Program-made: the position numbers and the translations under genes | Notes under the pieces: model-generated | Database searches by the model: none | Seen by the model: only the letters and a program-made list of their open reading frames with translations | Told to the model about the DNA's origin: nothing | DNA from: Caballeronia temeraria | Lineage (GTDB): Bacteria; Pseudomonadota; Gammaproteobacteria; Burkholderiales; Burkholderiaceae | Direction: 5' to 3' | Assembly: GCF_001544795.2 (NCBI RefSeq) | Contig: NZ_FCOI02000030.1 | Coordinates: 1-64,000 of the forward strand | Length of the DNA: 64,000 nucleotides | In this document: piece after piece, positions 7,522-15,832 of the stretch | How the letters are laid out: every line of letters begins with the position of its first letter | Position numbering within the stretch: position 1 is the first letter of the stretch

Positions 7522-8847
7522 TCACGGATAAAAGACCTGAACGCGGTAATTCGCGGCCACGGCGTCGCCGGTGTCCAGCCGGACGACGACCGGTTGCGCG
7601 CTTTGCGGCGCGAGGCCGATGGCGAATATCGTACCCGGTCGCGCGTAATCCTGCGGCCAGAGCACGCGCCGGATCGCGACGTTGTTCTTGTCGTCGAGCA
7701 GCGTGAGTTCGAGCGCCGGATACGCCAGCGCGACATCCAGCCGGTTGCGCAGCGACAACTTCAGTTCGAGCTTGTGCGGGCCGTCGACCTGACGCAAGCC
7801 CGAACTCTCGATCTGCAATCCGTCGATGTCGCGCGGCGGCGAAATGGTGCAGCCGATCTGATCGCACACGTCGGAGTAAAGCGCGTGCGAGCCGGGCACG
7901 TAGACCATCACGGTTTCGCGCTGCCACCACGCGAGCTGCACGAGCAGCAACAACGCCAGCAGCAGGGCGACGATCACGCCGATGACGCGCCGTGCCTTTC
8001 CGGTACCGGCGCGGCCCCGTGCAGGCGCGCGCGGCTCGCGCATCTCCCGCGATTCGCGCACGACCGGAAACGCTTCGTTCGCGCTCGACCGGCGGGCAGG
8101 CGGCGGCGCTTTCTTGCCGACGAAGCCGGGTTCGGCGTCGTCGCGCCATGCGGGTGCGGCGGGCTCCGGCGCAACGTGCGCGGGCGGCGCGTCCGGCTGA
8201 GGCGCCGGTCCGATGAACGGCTCGGCGCGATCGTCGACGGGATCGGCGAACGGCGGGACGGGCGGCTCGCCGAGCGGCGTATCGGTATCGGCTTGCGCGG
8301 AATTGGCGGCGTCGGGATGAGGCGTGCCGACCCGAATGTACTGCTTCAGGCGTCCCGCTTCGGATGGCAGCGCCGAAGGCTCATTCGCGGCGTCGGACTG
8401 GCCCGGCTCGGGGCGCGGCGGTGTGGTCGGTGTCTGGCTCGACGCGCTCGTGAAGGCGGGCGCGTTCGCATACACGGTGCGTTCGCTGTCGGCTTCGGCG
8501 TGTCGGGCGGGGCCGGGCGTGCCGAGCTCGAGGTTGCGCGGCGCGAACGGACGCGGCTTGAGCGGCGCATCGGGCGGCGCGGTGACGTGCGTGATGGCAT
8601 CGGCGGCGGGGCCGGCGCCTGCGCCCGAACTCGTCGCGGGACCGACGGCGACATCATCGTCGATGATCGCGGCATGCTGAGCCACGCCCGCGGCGGCCGG
8701 CTCATCGGGAAGCTCGAAGCGATGATGCGCGGCGTCGAAAACTTCCTGGCAATGCCCGCACCGCACACGGCCGTCATGCGGCGCGAGCAGATGCAGGTCC
8801 AGCTTGAACACGGTTTCGCAGTGGGGGCAGCGGGTTGCCAGCGCCAT
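7522..8847 (-). CDS. Zinc-ribbon membrane protein with DUF3426 domain
   Basis: 441 residues. The N-terminus is an MJ0042-type zinc ribbon with paired cysteines C7/C10 and C30/C33. A long Pro/Ala-rich, probably disordered linker (about 45-285) follows, then one transmembrane helix (about 288-307). The C-terminal region (about 310-441) corresponds to DUF3426 and is presumably periplasmic. It lies immediately after prmA, a conserved placement in beta-proteobacteria, but its function is unknown. The zinc ribbon in the cytosol and the outer domain suggest a bridging or sensing role; that is inference. Confidence 0.88.
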   Translation of the reverse strand: MALATRCPHCETVFKLDLHLLAPHDGRVRCGHCQEVFDAAHHRFELPDEPAAAGVAQHAAIIDDDVAVGPATSSGAGAGPAADAITHVTAPPDAPLKPRPFAPRNLELGTPGPARHAEADSERTVYANAPAFTSASSQTPTTPPRPEPGQSDAANEPSALPSEAGRLKQYIRVGTPHPDAANSAQADTDTPLGEPPVPPFADPVDDRAEPFIGPAPQPDAPPAHVAPEPAAPAWRDDAEPGFVGKKAPPPARRSSANEAFPVVRESREMREPRAPARGRAGTGKARRVIGVIVALLLALLLLVQLAWWQRETVMVYVPGSHALYSDVCDQIGCTISPPRDIDGLQIESSGLRQVDGPHKLELKLSLRNRLDVALAYPALELTLLDDKNNVAIRRVLWPQDYARPGTIFAIGLAPQSAQPVVVRLDTGDAVAANYRVQVFYP

Positions 8848-8897
8848 ATAAGAAGTGCCGTTGGCCTGACGGCCTATTCGTGGAAGATGGCGCTATT

Positions 8898-9800
8898 CTA
8901 AAGGCTTTCGCGCCGCGTTCCCGCGAGGCATACCCAGCCTTCGTGCTCGCGCCAGACGCTGATGTCGATCCACTTGGCATAGACCGCCGCGACCTCGTCG
9001 GCCTGGCGCGCGAGCACGCCTGACAGCGCGATCCGGCCGCCCGGCTTCACCTTCGCGGAGAGCATCGAGGCCATCAGCTTGAGCGGATTCGAGAGGATGT
9101 TCGCGACGACGATATCGAACTCGCCGGCGGGGCAGGCATCGGGCAGGCCGTAGGTCACGTCCGCGCGATTGCGCTCGCTGTTCTGACGCGCCGACTCGAC
9201 CGCTTGCGGGTCGATGTCGATGCCGACCACGGGGTCCGCGCCGCACTTCTTCGCAAGAATCGCGAGGATGCCGGAGCCGCAACCGTAATCGAGCAGCGAT
9301 TGCCCCGGCTTCACCGACTGCTCCAGCCATTCCAAGCAAAGCCGCGTGGTCGGATGGCTGCCGGTGCCGAACGCGAGGCCCGGATCGAGTTCGAGCACGA
9401 GCGCGTCCGGATCGGGCGCGTCGTGCCACGAAGGCACGACCCAGATGCGCTCGCCGATGGCGATCGGATCGAACTGCGCCTGCGTGAGACGCACCCAGTC
9501 CTGCTCCTCGACTTCGCGCACGCTGAACGGCGGCGTCGCCGCGAGGCCGATTTCGTTCGCGGCGGCGGCGAGCAGCACGTCGGGATCGGCGTCCTCGGCG
9601 AGCAGCGCGACGACGCGCGAGCGATTCCACGCGCTCTTTTCGGGCACGAGACCCGGCTCGCCGAAGAGCGGCTGTTCGTCGGGCGTGTCGGCGTCGGCAT
9701 CTTCGACGGACACCGACAGCGCCCCGACGTCGAGCAGCGCATCCGACAGCGCTTCCGCGTGCTCGCGATCCAGCTCGGCGATCAATTCCCGGTAACTCAT
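8898..9800 (-). CDS. prmA: Ribosomal protein L11 methyltransferase
   Basis: 300-residue SAM-dependent enzyme that methylates amino groups of ribosomal protein L11. The N-terminal substrate-recognition domain begins SYRELIAELD. The Rossmann methyltransferase core has the glycine-rich SAM site DYGCGSGILAILAKK, the acidic end of strand 2 (GIDIDPQAVESAR) and the catalytic-side VANILSNPL motif. Full family length. It is 25 bp after accC on the minus strand, as in many proteobacteria, and precedes the DUF3426 gene. Confidence 0.95.
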   Translation of the reverse strand: MSYRELIAELDREHAEALSDALLDVGALSVSVEDADADTPDEQPLFGEPGLVPEKSAWNRSRVVALLAEDADPDVLLAAAANEIGLAATPPFSVREVEEQDWVRLTQAQFDPIAIGERIWVVPSWHDAPDPDALVLELDPGLAFGTGSHPTTRLCLEWLEQSVKPGQSLLDYGCGSGILAILAKKCGADPVVGIDIDPQAVESARQNSERNRADVTYGLPDACPAGEFDIVVANILSNPLKLMASMLSAKVKPGGRIALSGVLARQADEVAAVYAKWIDISVWREHEGWVCLAGTRRESL

Positions 9801-9825
9801 GCTATCTCTCTGACTAAGGCGTGCT

Positions 9826-11193
9826 TCAGGACTCTTCCGCCACCGCGGCCTGGCGCGCGGCGAGCTTGTTCTCGAGATAGTGGATGCTCGTGCCGCCTTC
9901 GACGAACTTCGCGTCGATCATCAACTCGCGATGCAGCGGGATGTTCGTCGAGATGCCCTCCACGACCATCTCCGACAGCGCGATGCGCATGCGGTTGATC
10001 GCCTGCTCGCGCGTCGCGCCGTAAGCGATCAGCTTGCCGATCATCGAGTCGTAATTCGGCGGAACGAAGTAGTTGGCGTACGCGTGCGAATCGACGCGGA
10101 TGCCCGGGCCGCCCGCCGTATGCCACGACGTGATGCGTCCCGGCGACGGCGTGAACTTGAACGGATCTTCCGCGTTGATGCGGCACTCGATCGCGTGACC
10201 GCGGAACTGGATGTCCTTCTGGCGGATCGAGAGCTTTTCGCCCGCGGCGATGCGGATCTGCTCCTGCACGATATCGACGCCCGTGATCAGCTCCGTCACC
10301 GGATGCTCGACCTGCACGCGCGTGTTCATCTCGATGAAGTAGAACTCGTTGTTCTCGTACAGGAACTCGAACGTGCCCGCGCCGAGATAGCCCATCTTCT
10401 TGCACGCGTCGGCGCAGCGATCGCCGATGCGCTCGATCAGCCGTCGCGCGATGCCCGGCGCCGGCGCTTCCTCGACCACTTTCTGGTGGCGGCGCTGCAT
10501 CGAGCAGTCACGCTCGCCGAGCCAGATCGCGTTGCGGAACGAATCCGACAGCACCTGAATCTCGATGTGGCGCGGATTCTCGAGGAACTTCTCCATGTAC
10601 ACCTGCGGGTTGCCGAAGGCGCGGCCCGCTTCTTCACGCGTCATGTTGACCGCGTTGACGAGCGCCGCTTCCGTGTGCACCACGCGCATGCCGCGACCGC
10701 CGCCGCCGCCCGCCGCCTTGATGATGACGGGATAGCCGACGGCGCGCGCAATCTTCACGATCTCGCGCGGATCGTCGGGCAACGCGCCTTCCGAACCCGG
10801 CACGCACGGCACGCCGGTCTTGATCATCGTCTGCTTGGCGGTGACCTTGTCGCCCATCAGGCGGATGGTCTCGGGGCGCGGTCCGATGAACGTGAAGCCC
10901 GATTGCTCGACGCGCTCGGCGAAGTCGGCGTTCTCGGAGAGGAAACCGTAGCCGGGATGGATAGCTTCGGCGTCGGTGACTTCGGCCGCGCTGATGAGCG
11001 CCGGCATGTTCAGGTAGGAGAGATTCGAAGGCGCCGGTCCGATGCAGACGGCTTCGTCGGCCAGCTTGACGTACTTCGCTTCCTTGTCGGCTTCCGAGTA
11101 GACGACGACTGTCTTGACGCCCAGTTCGCGGCAGGCGCGCTGGATGCGAAGCGCGATTTCGCCGCGGTTCGCAATGAGAATTTTTTCAAACAT
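9826..11193 (-). CDS. accC: Acetyl-CoA carboxylase, biotin carboxylase subunit
   Basis: 455 residues. Carboxylates the biotin of AccB with ATP and bicarbonate, the first step of malonyl-CoA and fatty acid synthesis. It begins with the canonical MFEKILIANRGEIA. The ATP-grasp glycine loop GGGGGRGM is at 162-169, followed by the biotin carboxylase core and C-terminal domain. Upstream in-frame starts at 11208 (ATG) and 11211 (TTG) exist, but 11193 matches the family N-terminus. The Shine-Dalgarno sequence is weak. It is 153 bp downstream of accB on the minus strand, forming the usual accBC pair, with prmA next. Confidence 0.96.
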   Translation of the reverse strand: MFEKILIANRGEIALRIQRACRELGVKTVVVYSEADKEAKYVKLADEAVCIGPAPSNLSYLNMPALISAAEVTDAEAIHPGYGFLSENADFAERVEQSGFTFIGPRPETIRLMGDKVTAKQTMIKTGVPCVPGSEGALPDDPREIVKIARAVGYPVIIKAAGGGGGRGMRVVHTEAALVNAVNMTREEAGRAFGNPQVYMEKFLENPRHIEIQVLSDSFRNAIWLGERDCSMQRRHQKVVEEAPAPGIARRLIERIGDRCADACKKMGYLGAGTFEFLYENNEFYFIEMNTRVQVEHPVTELITGVDIVQEQIRIAAGEKLSIRQKDIQFRGHAIECRINAEDPFKFTPSPGRITSWHTAGGPGIRVDSHAYANYFVPPNYDSMIGKLIAYGATREQAINRMRIALSEMVVEGISTNIPLHRELMIDAKFVEGGTSIHYLENKLAARQAAVAEES

Positions 11194-11346
11194 AGTGGGT
11201 CGGCTCATCAACGGGCTCGCGCGAGCGGCCCTCGGGGATCCAATCGGCGGCGCGCTTCTCGACGGATCGATGCCGCACGAAGCGCGCCGGCGCGTGAAGC
11301 CGGGCGGCGGGCGCGATGCGCATCCGCGGCACGGCCCGATGCGCCT

Positions 11347-11820
11347 TTAGTCGCCGATCACGAAGAGCGGCTGGCCATACTCCACCGCCTGGCCGTTGTC
11401 GACGAGGATTTCCTTCACGACGCCGGCCTTGTCCGATTCGATCTCGTTCAAAAGCTTCATCGCTTCGATGATGCAAAGGGTCTGGCCTTCCTTCACCGTG
11501 TCGCCGACCTGGACGAACGGGTCCGCGCCCGGCGACGGCGCGCGATAGAACGAGCCGACCATCGGCGAAGTCACGACGTGACCTTGCGGCGCGACTGCGG
11601 CAGGCGTCGCGGCGGCCGGCGCGCCGGCTTCGCCCGCACCGCCGAAATGCGGCGCGGCGGGCGCCTGGACTTGCGGCGCGTACTGTTGCGGCGCCTGCAT
11701 GTACACCGGCGCGGCGTTCTTGACGATGCGAACCTTGCCTTCGCCTTCCGTCACTTCCAGCTCCGAGATGCCGGATTCCGAGACGAGGTCGATCAGCGTT
11801 TTCAGTTTACGAAGGTCCAT
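11347..11820 (-). CDS. accB: Acetyl-CoA carboxylase, biotin carboxyl carrier protein
   Basis: 157 residues. Carries the biotin that AccC carboxylates and that passes CO2 to acetyl-CoA. The N-terminal region (MDLRKLKTLIDLVSESGI) is followed by an Ala/Pro-rich flexible linker (about 45-85). The C-terminal biotinyl domain has the EAMKL motif with biotin-accepting Lys122. The start at 11820 is chosen because it matches the family; an in-frame upstream extension is not needed. First gene of accB-accC-prmA on the minus strand. Confidence 0.96.
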   Translation of the reverse strand: MDLRKLKTLIDLVSESGISELEVTEGEGKVRIVKNAAPVYMQAPQQYAPQVQAPAAPHFGGAGEAGAPAAATPAAVAPQGHVVTSPMVGSFYRAPSPGADPFVQVGDTVKEGQTLCIIEAMKLLNEIESDKAGVVKEILVDNGQAVEYGQPLFVIGD

Positions 11821-12372
11821 CGAAAAATCCCCTTTCAATACTTGGAGACCGGGACTTCCCGGCACTTGACTTGATTTGTGGATGTTCTGACTGCTCAGAC
11901 GCGAGCCGGCGCGGCCAGCCGGCCGGCTCGCGCACGCACGCCGTGCCCGCCGGCGCTCGTAAGAGCGCTGACGGAGACAACGGCGGCAGAAGAATCGGTC
12001 GGCACGCCGCGGGCGTTCTTGTCGAACGCATCGGCGTGGTCGCTTTGAAGCGCGCGCCCGAACGGCATGCGTATGACGGCTGCGGGTGCTCCGCTGCGGC
12101 CGGCATCCGTGTCGTGGATGTCGGACTCGACGGCGAGGGGGCCACGTGGCACCGGCAGAGTTGTCATAGTCGCTTCGGGTTGTGCGGAATTCGGCGCACT
12201 TTAGCGCCGTTTAGAGAATTTTGTCTAGTTTTACCGTGCAAGCCCTCTCGAAACAGTGGGACAAATTACCGCTCACCGCGACCCGGCATGTGGAATTTCC
12301 TGCAAGATCGGCGTATTTCCCCGTAACTCGCAGCTTACTCGACGCAAGCTCCTGCCTACGCGCCGCGAATTT
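11821..12372. other. 552-bp gap upstream of accB
   Basis: No supported gene on either strand. In many Burkholderiaceae a type II dehydroquinase gene (aroQ) lies here, but no AroQ-like sequence can be read. A small hairpin CGGCGC / GCGCCG (12192-12209) lies in an AT-richer segment (about 12190-12310) that may contain the accB promoter; no convincing -35/-10 pair was found. Confidence 0.45.
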
Positions 12373-12912
12373 TTACAGGCTGTCGAGCGTATGCTTCAGC
12401 TCGGCCGGATCGACTTCGCCGAGTTTTGTTGAGCGAATCTGGCCTTTTGCGTCGATTACAACGGTGAAAGGAAGGCCGCCCGCATTATTGCCGAAGCTAC
12501 GCGCAAGATCCGCGCCGCCGAAGCCGGTGACATAGACGGGATACGCGACCGGCACCTTCTTTAGGAAATCGTTGACGTTTTTCTCGCTATCGACGCCCAG
12601 CCCGATGAACGTGACGCCTTTTTTCGCATAGTCGCGCTGCAGCGCCGACAGCGCCGGCATTTCCTTCACGCAGGGGCCGCACCACGACGCCCAGAAGTTG
12701 ACGACGACCGGCTTGCCCTTGTACGCCGAGAGCGGCTGCGAGGTGCCCGAGGCGCCCGGCGGCGTTGCCTTCCACAACTGATCGACGGCGTTGCCGCTCG
12801 TCTGCGTCGCCGCTACGGTTTCGCCGCCGGTGAACAGATGGCCCGCGTAGAACCCGCCGACGGTCGCGGCGACCGCGACCACGAGGGCCGCCAGGATGCG
12901 TGTGCTTTTCAT
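12373..12912 (-). CDS. TlpA-family thiol:disulfide oxidoreductase
   Basis: 179 residues. An N-terminal hydrophobic segment (about 6-28) acts as signal anchor, placing a thioredoxin fold in the periplasm. The active site WCGPC is at 77-81 within FWASWCGPCVKEMPAL, typical of TlpA/ResA proteins that reduce disulfides in cytochrome or oxidase assembly. A cis-Pro loop (GGLPFTVVID) is present near 155. It follows the unassigned gene at 12931 by 18 bp on the same strand and is probably co-transcribed with it. The specific partner is unknown. Confidence 0.9.
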   Translation of the reverse strand: MKSTRILAALVVAVAATVGGFYAGHLFTGGETVAATQTSGNAVDQLWKATPPGASGTSQPLSAYKGKPVVVNFWASWCGPCVKEMPALSALQRDYAKKGVTFIGLGVDSEKNVNDFLKKVPVAYPVYVTGFGGADLARSFGNNAGGLPFTVVIDAKGQIRSTKLGEVDPAELKHTLDSL

Positions 12913-12930
12913 GAGCTTCCAGAAGAAAGA

Positions 12931-13578
12931 TCAGCCGCCGATTTCCAGCGGCGGGACATCGGGATGGCCGAGCAGCGCGCGCACGGCCGCCGCATTGGCG
13001 CGCGCGAGGCGTCCGCGGCCGTCCGCGCGCACGGCGCCGCGCAGATCGTCGGGTCCGTAGAGCGCGATATGCACGCCGATCGGCTCTTCGTTGCGCACGC
13101 GATGCAGAAAACTCAGCGTCTCGACGTAGCCGCGCCCGGCGAAATGCCGCGTCTCCGACACGTCGTACTGCACGTTCCCGTTCAGCAGATAAATCGCGAC
13201 TTCCTTCGGATTGTCGCAGAAGCATTGCAGATGGATATCGGAGTGCTCGCCCGCGGTGCCGTTGAGCACCGCGCCTGTCAGATATGGATCGAAGGACTTC
13301 AGGCGCTCCATCCAGTCGAGCGCGACTTCGCGCATGCGCCGCAGCACGGCCGGCTGGCTGTCGCTCTGGAAAATCGCCTGATATTCGCGGATTTCCTCTT
13401 CGATCTGGTCGTTATCCGGCAAGAACTCGCCGCCGATCTTCGCTTCGCCGACGACCTGCCGTGCCGCCTTGCGCTTCGCGGTGGCGTAGTCGAGGCCGTC
13501 CTCGGCGATCATCTTCGCGGCGGCGATCGCGATTTCCTCGCGCACGCGCTGCGGATCGAAATGTGATTTGCGAACCAT
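12931..13578 (-). CDS. Conserved protein of unknown function (possible nucleotidyltransferase-like fold)
   Basis: 215 residues, no signal peptide or TM segment. The N-terminal helical part (FDPQRVREEIAIAAAKMI) carries a Lys/Arg-rich patch. A central segment, GAVLNGTAGEHSDIHLQCF, loosely recalls the G-[GST]...D-x-[DE] pattern of minimal nucleotidyltransferases, with His in place of the second acidic residue. I recognise the protein as one that sits beside mpl in beta-proteobacteria but cannot assign an activity. It is divergent from mpl (201 bp) and is followed by the TlpA-like gene. Confidence 0.75.
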   Translation of the reverse strand: MVRKSHFDPQRVREEIAIAAAKMIAEDGLDYATAKRKAARQVVGEAKIGGEFLPDNDQIEEEIREYQAIFQSDSQPAVLRRMREVALDWMERLKSFDPYLTGAVLNGTAGEHSDIHLQCFCDNPKEVAIYLLNGNVQYDVSETRHFAGRGYVETLSFLHRVRNEEPIGVHIALYGPDDLRGAVRADGRGRLARANAAAVRALLGHPDVPPLEIGG

Positions 13579-13779
13579 GCCGGAATGATACTAGATAAGC
13601 TTGGACGGTCCTTTTGCGGACCCGCGCGGCCAGGCTCGCGGCGGCGAAAGGGCGCTTGACTTGCTCAGTTACAATATGCGCCTTCAGGCGCCTTTCTGCA
13701 CGGGTTCGCCCCAAGGCCGACACGTACGGCGCCGTTCCTGTTTTTGCGTCTCTATCGCCCGCGCGGCGCGACACGGTTT

Positions 13780-15174
13780 ATGCACATCCACATCCTCGGC
13801 ATCTGCGGCACGTTCATGGGCGGACTCGCCGTTCTGGCGCGCGAGGCGGGCCACAAGGTCACCGGCTGCGACGCCGGCGTCTATCCGCCGATGAGCACGC
13901 AGCTCGAAGCCCAAGGCATCGAGCTGATCGAAGGCTACGGCGTCGAACAGCTTGCGCTCGAACCCGATCTTTTCGTCATCGGCAACGTGGTGACGCGCGG
14001 CAATCCGCTGATGGAAGCCATCCTCGATCGCGGCCTGCCATACACGTCCGGCCCGCAGTGGCTTGGCGAGCATGTGCTGAACGGCAAATGGGTGCTCGCG
14101 GTCGCCGGCACGCACGGCAAGACCACGACGAGCTCGATGCTCGCCTGGCTGCTCGAAGACGCGGGCATGAACCCGGGCTTTCTGATCGGCGGTGTGCCGC
14201 TCAACTTCGGCATCTCGGCGCGGCTGACGGATTCGAGCTTCTTCGTCATCGAAGCCGACGAGTACGACACCGCGTTCTTCGACAAGCGTTCGAAGTTCGT
14301 CCACTATCGCCCGCGCACGGCGGTGCTCAACAATCTCGAATTCGATCACGCGGATATCTTCCCCGATCTCGCCGCGATCGAAACGCAATTTCATCATCTC
14401 GTGCGCACGGTGCCGGGCATCGGCCGCATCGTCACGAACGGGCGCGAAGCGGCGCTGGAGCGCGTGCTCACGCGCGGCTGCTGGTCGGGCGTGGAGCGCT
14501 TCGGCGTCGACGGCGGCTGGCAGGCGCTGCCCGCCGAGCAGGGCGCGACCGTCGACGAGCGGTTCGCCGTCTATTGGGAAGGCGAGCGTCAGGGCGTCGT
14601 CGACTGGCAGGTGCAGGGCGAGCACAATCGCATGAACGCGCTCGCGGCGATCGCGGCGGCGCGCTCGGTCGGCGTGCCGGCTTCGCAGTCGGTCAAATCG
14701 CTGGCGAGCTTTCGGAACGTGAAGCGGCGCATGGAAGTCAAGGGCAGCGTCGATGGCGTCACCGTCTACGACGACTTCGCGCATCACCCGACGGCCATCG
14801 ACACGACCGTCGCCGGATTGCGCACGCGGATCGGCAATGCGCGGATTCTCGCCGTGCTGGAGCCGCGCTCGAACACGATGAAACTCGGCACGATGAAAGC
14901 GCAATTGCCCGCGAGTCTTGCGGGCGCGGATCTGGTGTTCGGCTACGGCGCGCGCGAAGGCCGCGACAAGCTCGGCTGGGATCTCGCCGAAGCGCTCTCG
15001 CCGCTCGGCGACAAGGCGCGGGCATTCAACGAAATCGAACCTCTGGTGAAGGCGGTCGCGGCCGCCGCGCGCCCCGGCGACCACGTGCTCGTGATGAGCA
15101 ACGGCGGCTTCGGCGGCGTCCATCAGAAACTGCTCGACGCGCTGTCGGCGCGTGGCGCAGGAGGACATTCGTGA
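13780..15174 (+). CDS. mpl: UDP-N-acetylmuramate:L-Ala-gamma-D-Glu-meso-DAP ligase
   Basis: 464 residues. Cytosolic Mur-type ligase that joins recycled murein tripeptide to UDP-MurNAc, returning it to peptidoglycan synthesis. The N-terminal dinucleotide-like fold starts MHIHILGICGTFMGG. The ATP P-loop is VAGTHGKTTT, followed by the central HYRPRTAVLNNLEFDHADIF-type Mur core and the C-terminal VYDDFAHHPTAI motif typical of Mpl. Start 13780 fits the family; an upstream TTG would add 12 residues. First gene of the mpl-yqiA pair, overlapping the next gene by 4 bp. Confidence 0.95.
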   Translation: MHIHILGICGTFMGGLAVLAREAGHKVTGCDAGVYPPMSTQLEAQGIELIEGYGVEQLALEPDLFVIGNVVTRGNPLMEAILDRGLPYTSGPQWLGEHVLNGKWVLAVAGTHGKTTTSSMLAWLLEDAGMNPGFLIGGVPLNFGISARLTDSSFFVIEADEYDTAFFDKRSKFVHYRPRTAVLNNLEFDHADIFPDLAAIETQFHHLVRTVPGIGRIVTNGREAALERVLTRGCWSGVERFGVDGGWQALPAEQGATVDERFAVYWEGERQGVVDWQVQGEHNRMNALAAIAAARSVGVPASQSVKSLASFRNVKRRMEVKGSVDGVTVYDDFAHHPTAIDTTVAGLRTRIGNARILAVLEPRSNTMKLGTMKAQLPASLAGADLVFGYGAREGRDKLGWDLAEALSPLGDKARAFNEIEPLVKAVAAAARPGDHVLVMSNGGFGGVHQKLLDALSARGAGGHS

Positions 15175-15770
15175 TTCTCTATCTGCACGGCTTTCGCTCG
15201 TCGCCCCAGTCGTTCAAGGCGCGCGTGATGCACGCGCGGCTCGCGGAACTCGGGCGGCTCGGCGAATGGCAGTGCCCGTCGCTGCCGGTGTCGCCGTGCG
15301 ATGCCGTCGCGCTGGCGGAATCGCTCGCGGCGGGCGAGCGCGCGCGCGATGTGACCGTCGTCGGCAGTTCGCTCGGCGGCTACTATGCGACGTATCTCGC
15401 GGAGAAACACGGCTGGCGCGCCGTGCTGCTCAATCCGGCGGTCGTGCCGCAGCGCGATCTGAGTCATTTTCTCGGCGAGCAGCCGCTGTGGCACGGCGGC
15501 GGCACGATCACCGTGTTGCCGCGCCATCTGGACGAACTGCGCGCGCTCGCGGTCAAATCGATCACGCGGCCCGAGCGCTACTATCTGATCGCGGCGACGG
15601 GCGATGAAGTGCTCGATTACCGCACGATGCTCAACCACTATCCCGGCGTGCGCACCACGCTGATCCAGGGCGGCGATCACGCGATCAGCGACTTCCCGGC
15701 CTATCTCGCCGATGTCATCGCGTTCTGCGATCAGGCGCCGCCACCCGTGCGCACGCCCGCAGCCGCCTGA
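15171..15770 (+). CDS. YqiA/YcfP-type alpha/beta-hydrolase esterase
   Basis: 199-residue small esterase of the YqiA group. It begins ILYLHGFRSSPQSFKA, and the nucleophile elbow is GSSLGGYYAT. The C-terminal catalytic region (GGDHAISDF) provides the His, and TGDEVLDY supplies the Asp. The start is GTG at 15171, within the GTGA overlap with mpl, preceded by AGGAGGACATTC, an excellent ribosome site. Translational coupling to mpl is likely. The physiological ester substrate is unknown. Confidence 0.88.
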   Translation: MILYLHGFRSSPQSFKARVMHARLAELGRLGEWQCPSLPVSPCDAVALAESLAAGERARDVTVVGSSLGGYYATYLAEKHGWRAVLLNPAVVPQRDLSHFLGEQPLWHGGGTITVLPRHLDELRALAVKSITRPERYYLIAATGDEVLDYRTMLNHYPGVRTTLIQGGDHAISDFPAYLADVIAFCDQAPPPVRTPAAA

Positions 15771-15832
15771 GCCCATTCATTCGCCGGCGCGCGGGCAGCG
15801 CGGGCCGGTCCACCGTTTTACGAGAGTATTGA

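Noticed and set aside
9880..11874. Long open frame (664 codons) on the plus strand opposite accC and accB
   Set aside because: Arg/Asp/Ala-rich antisense frame typical of high-GC DNA; accC and accB on the other strand have full family matches.
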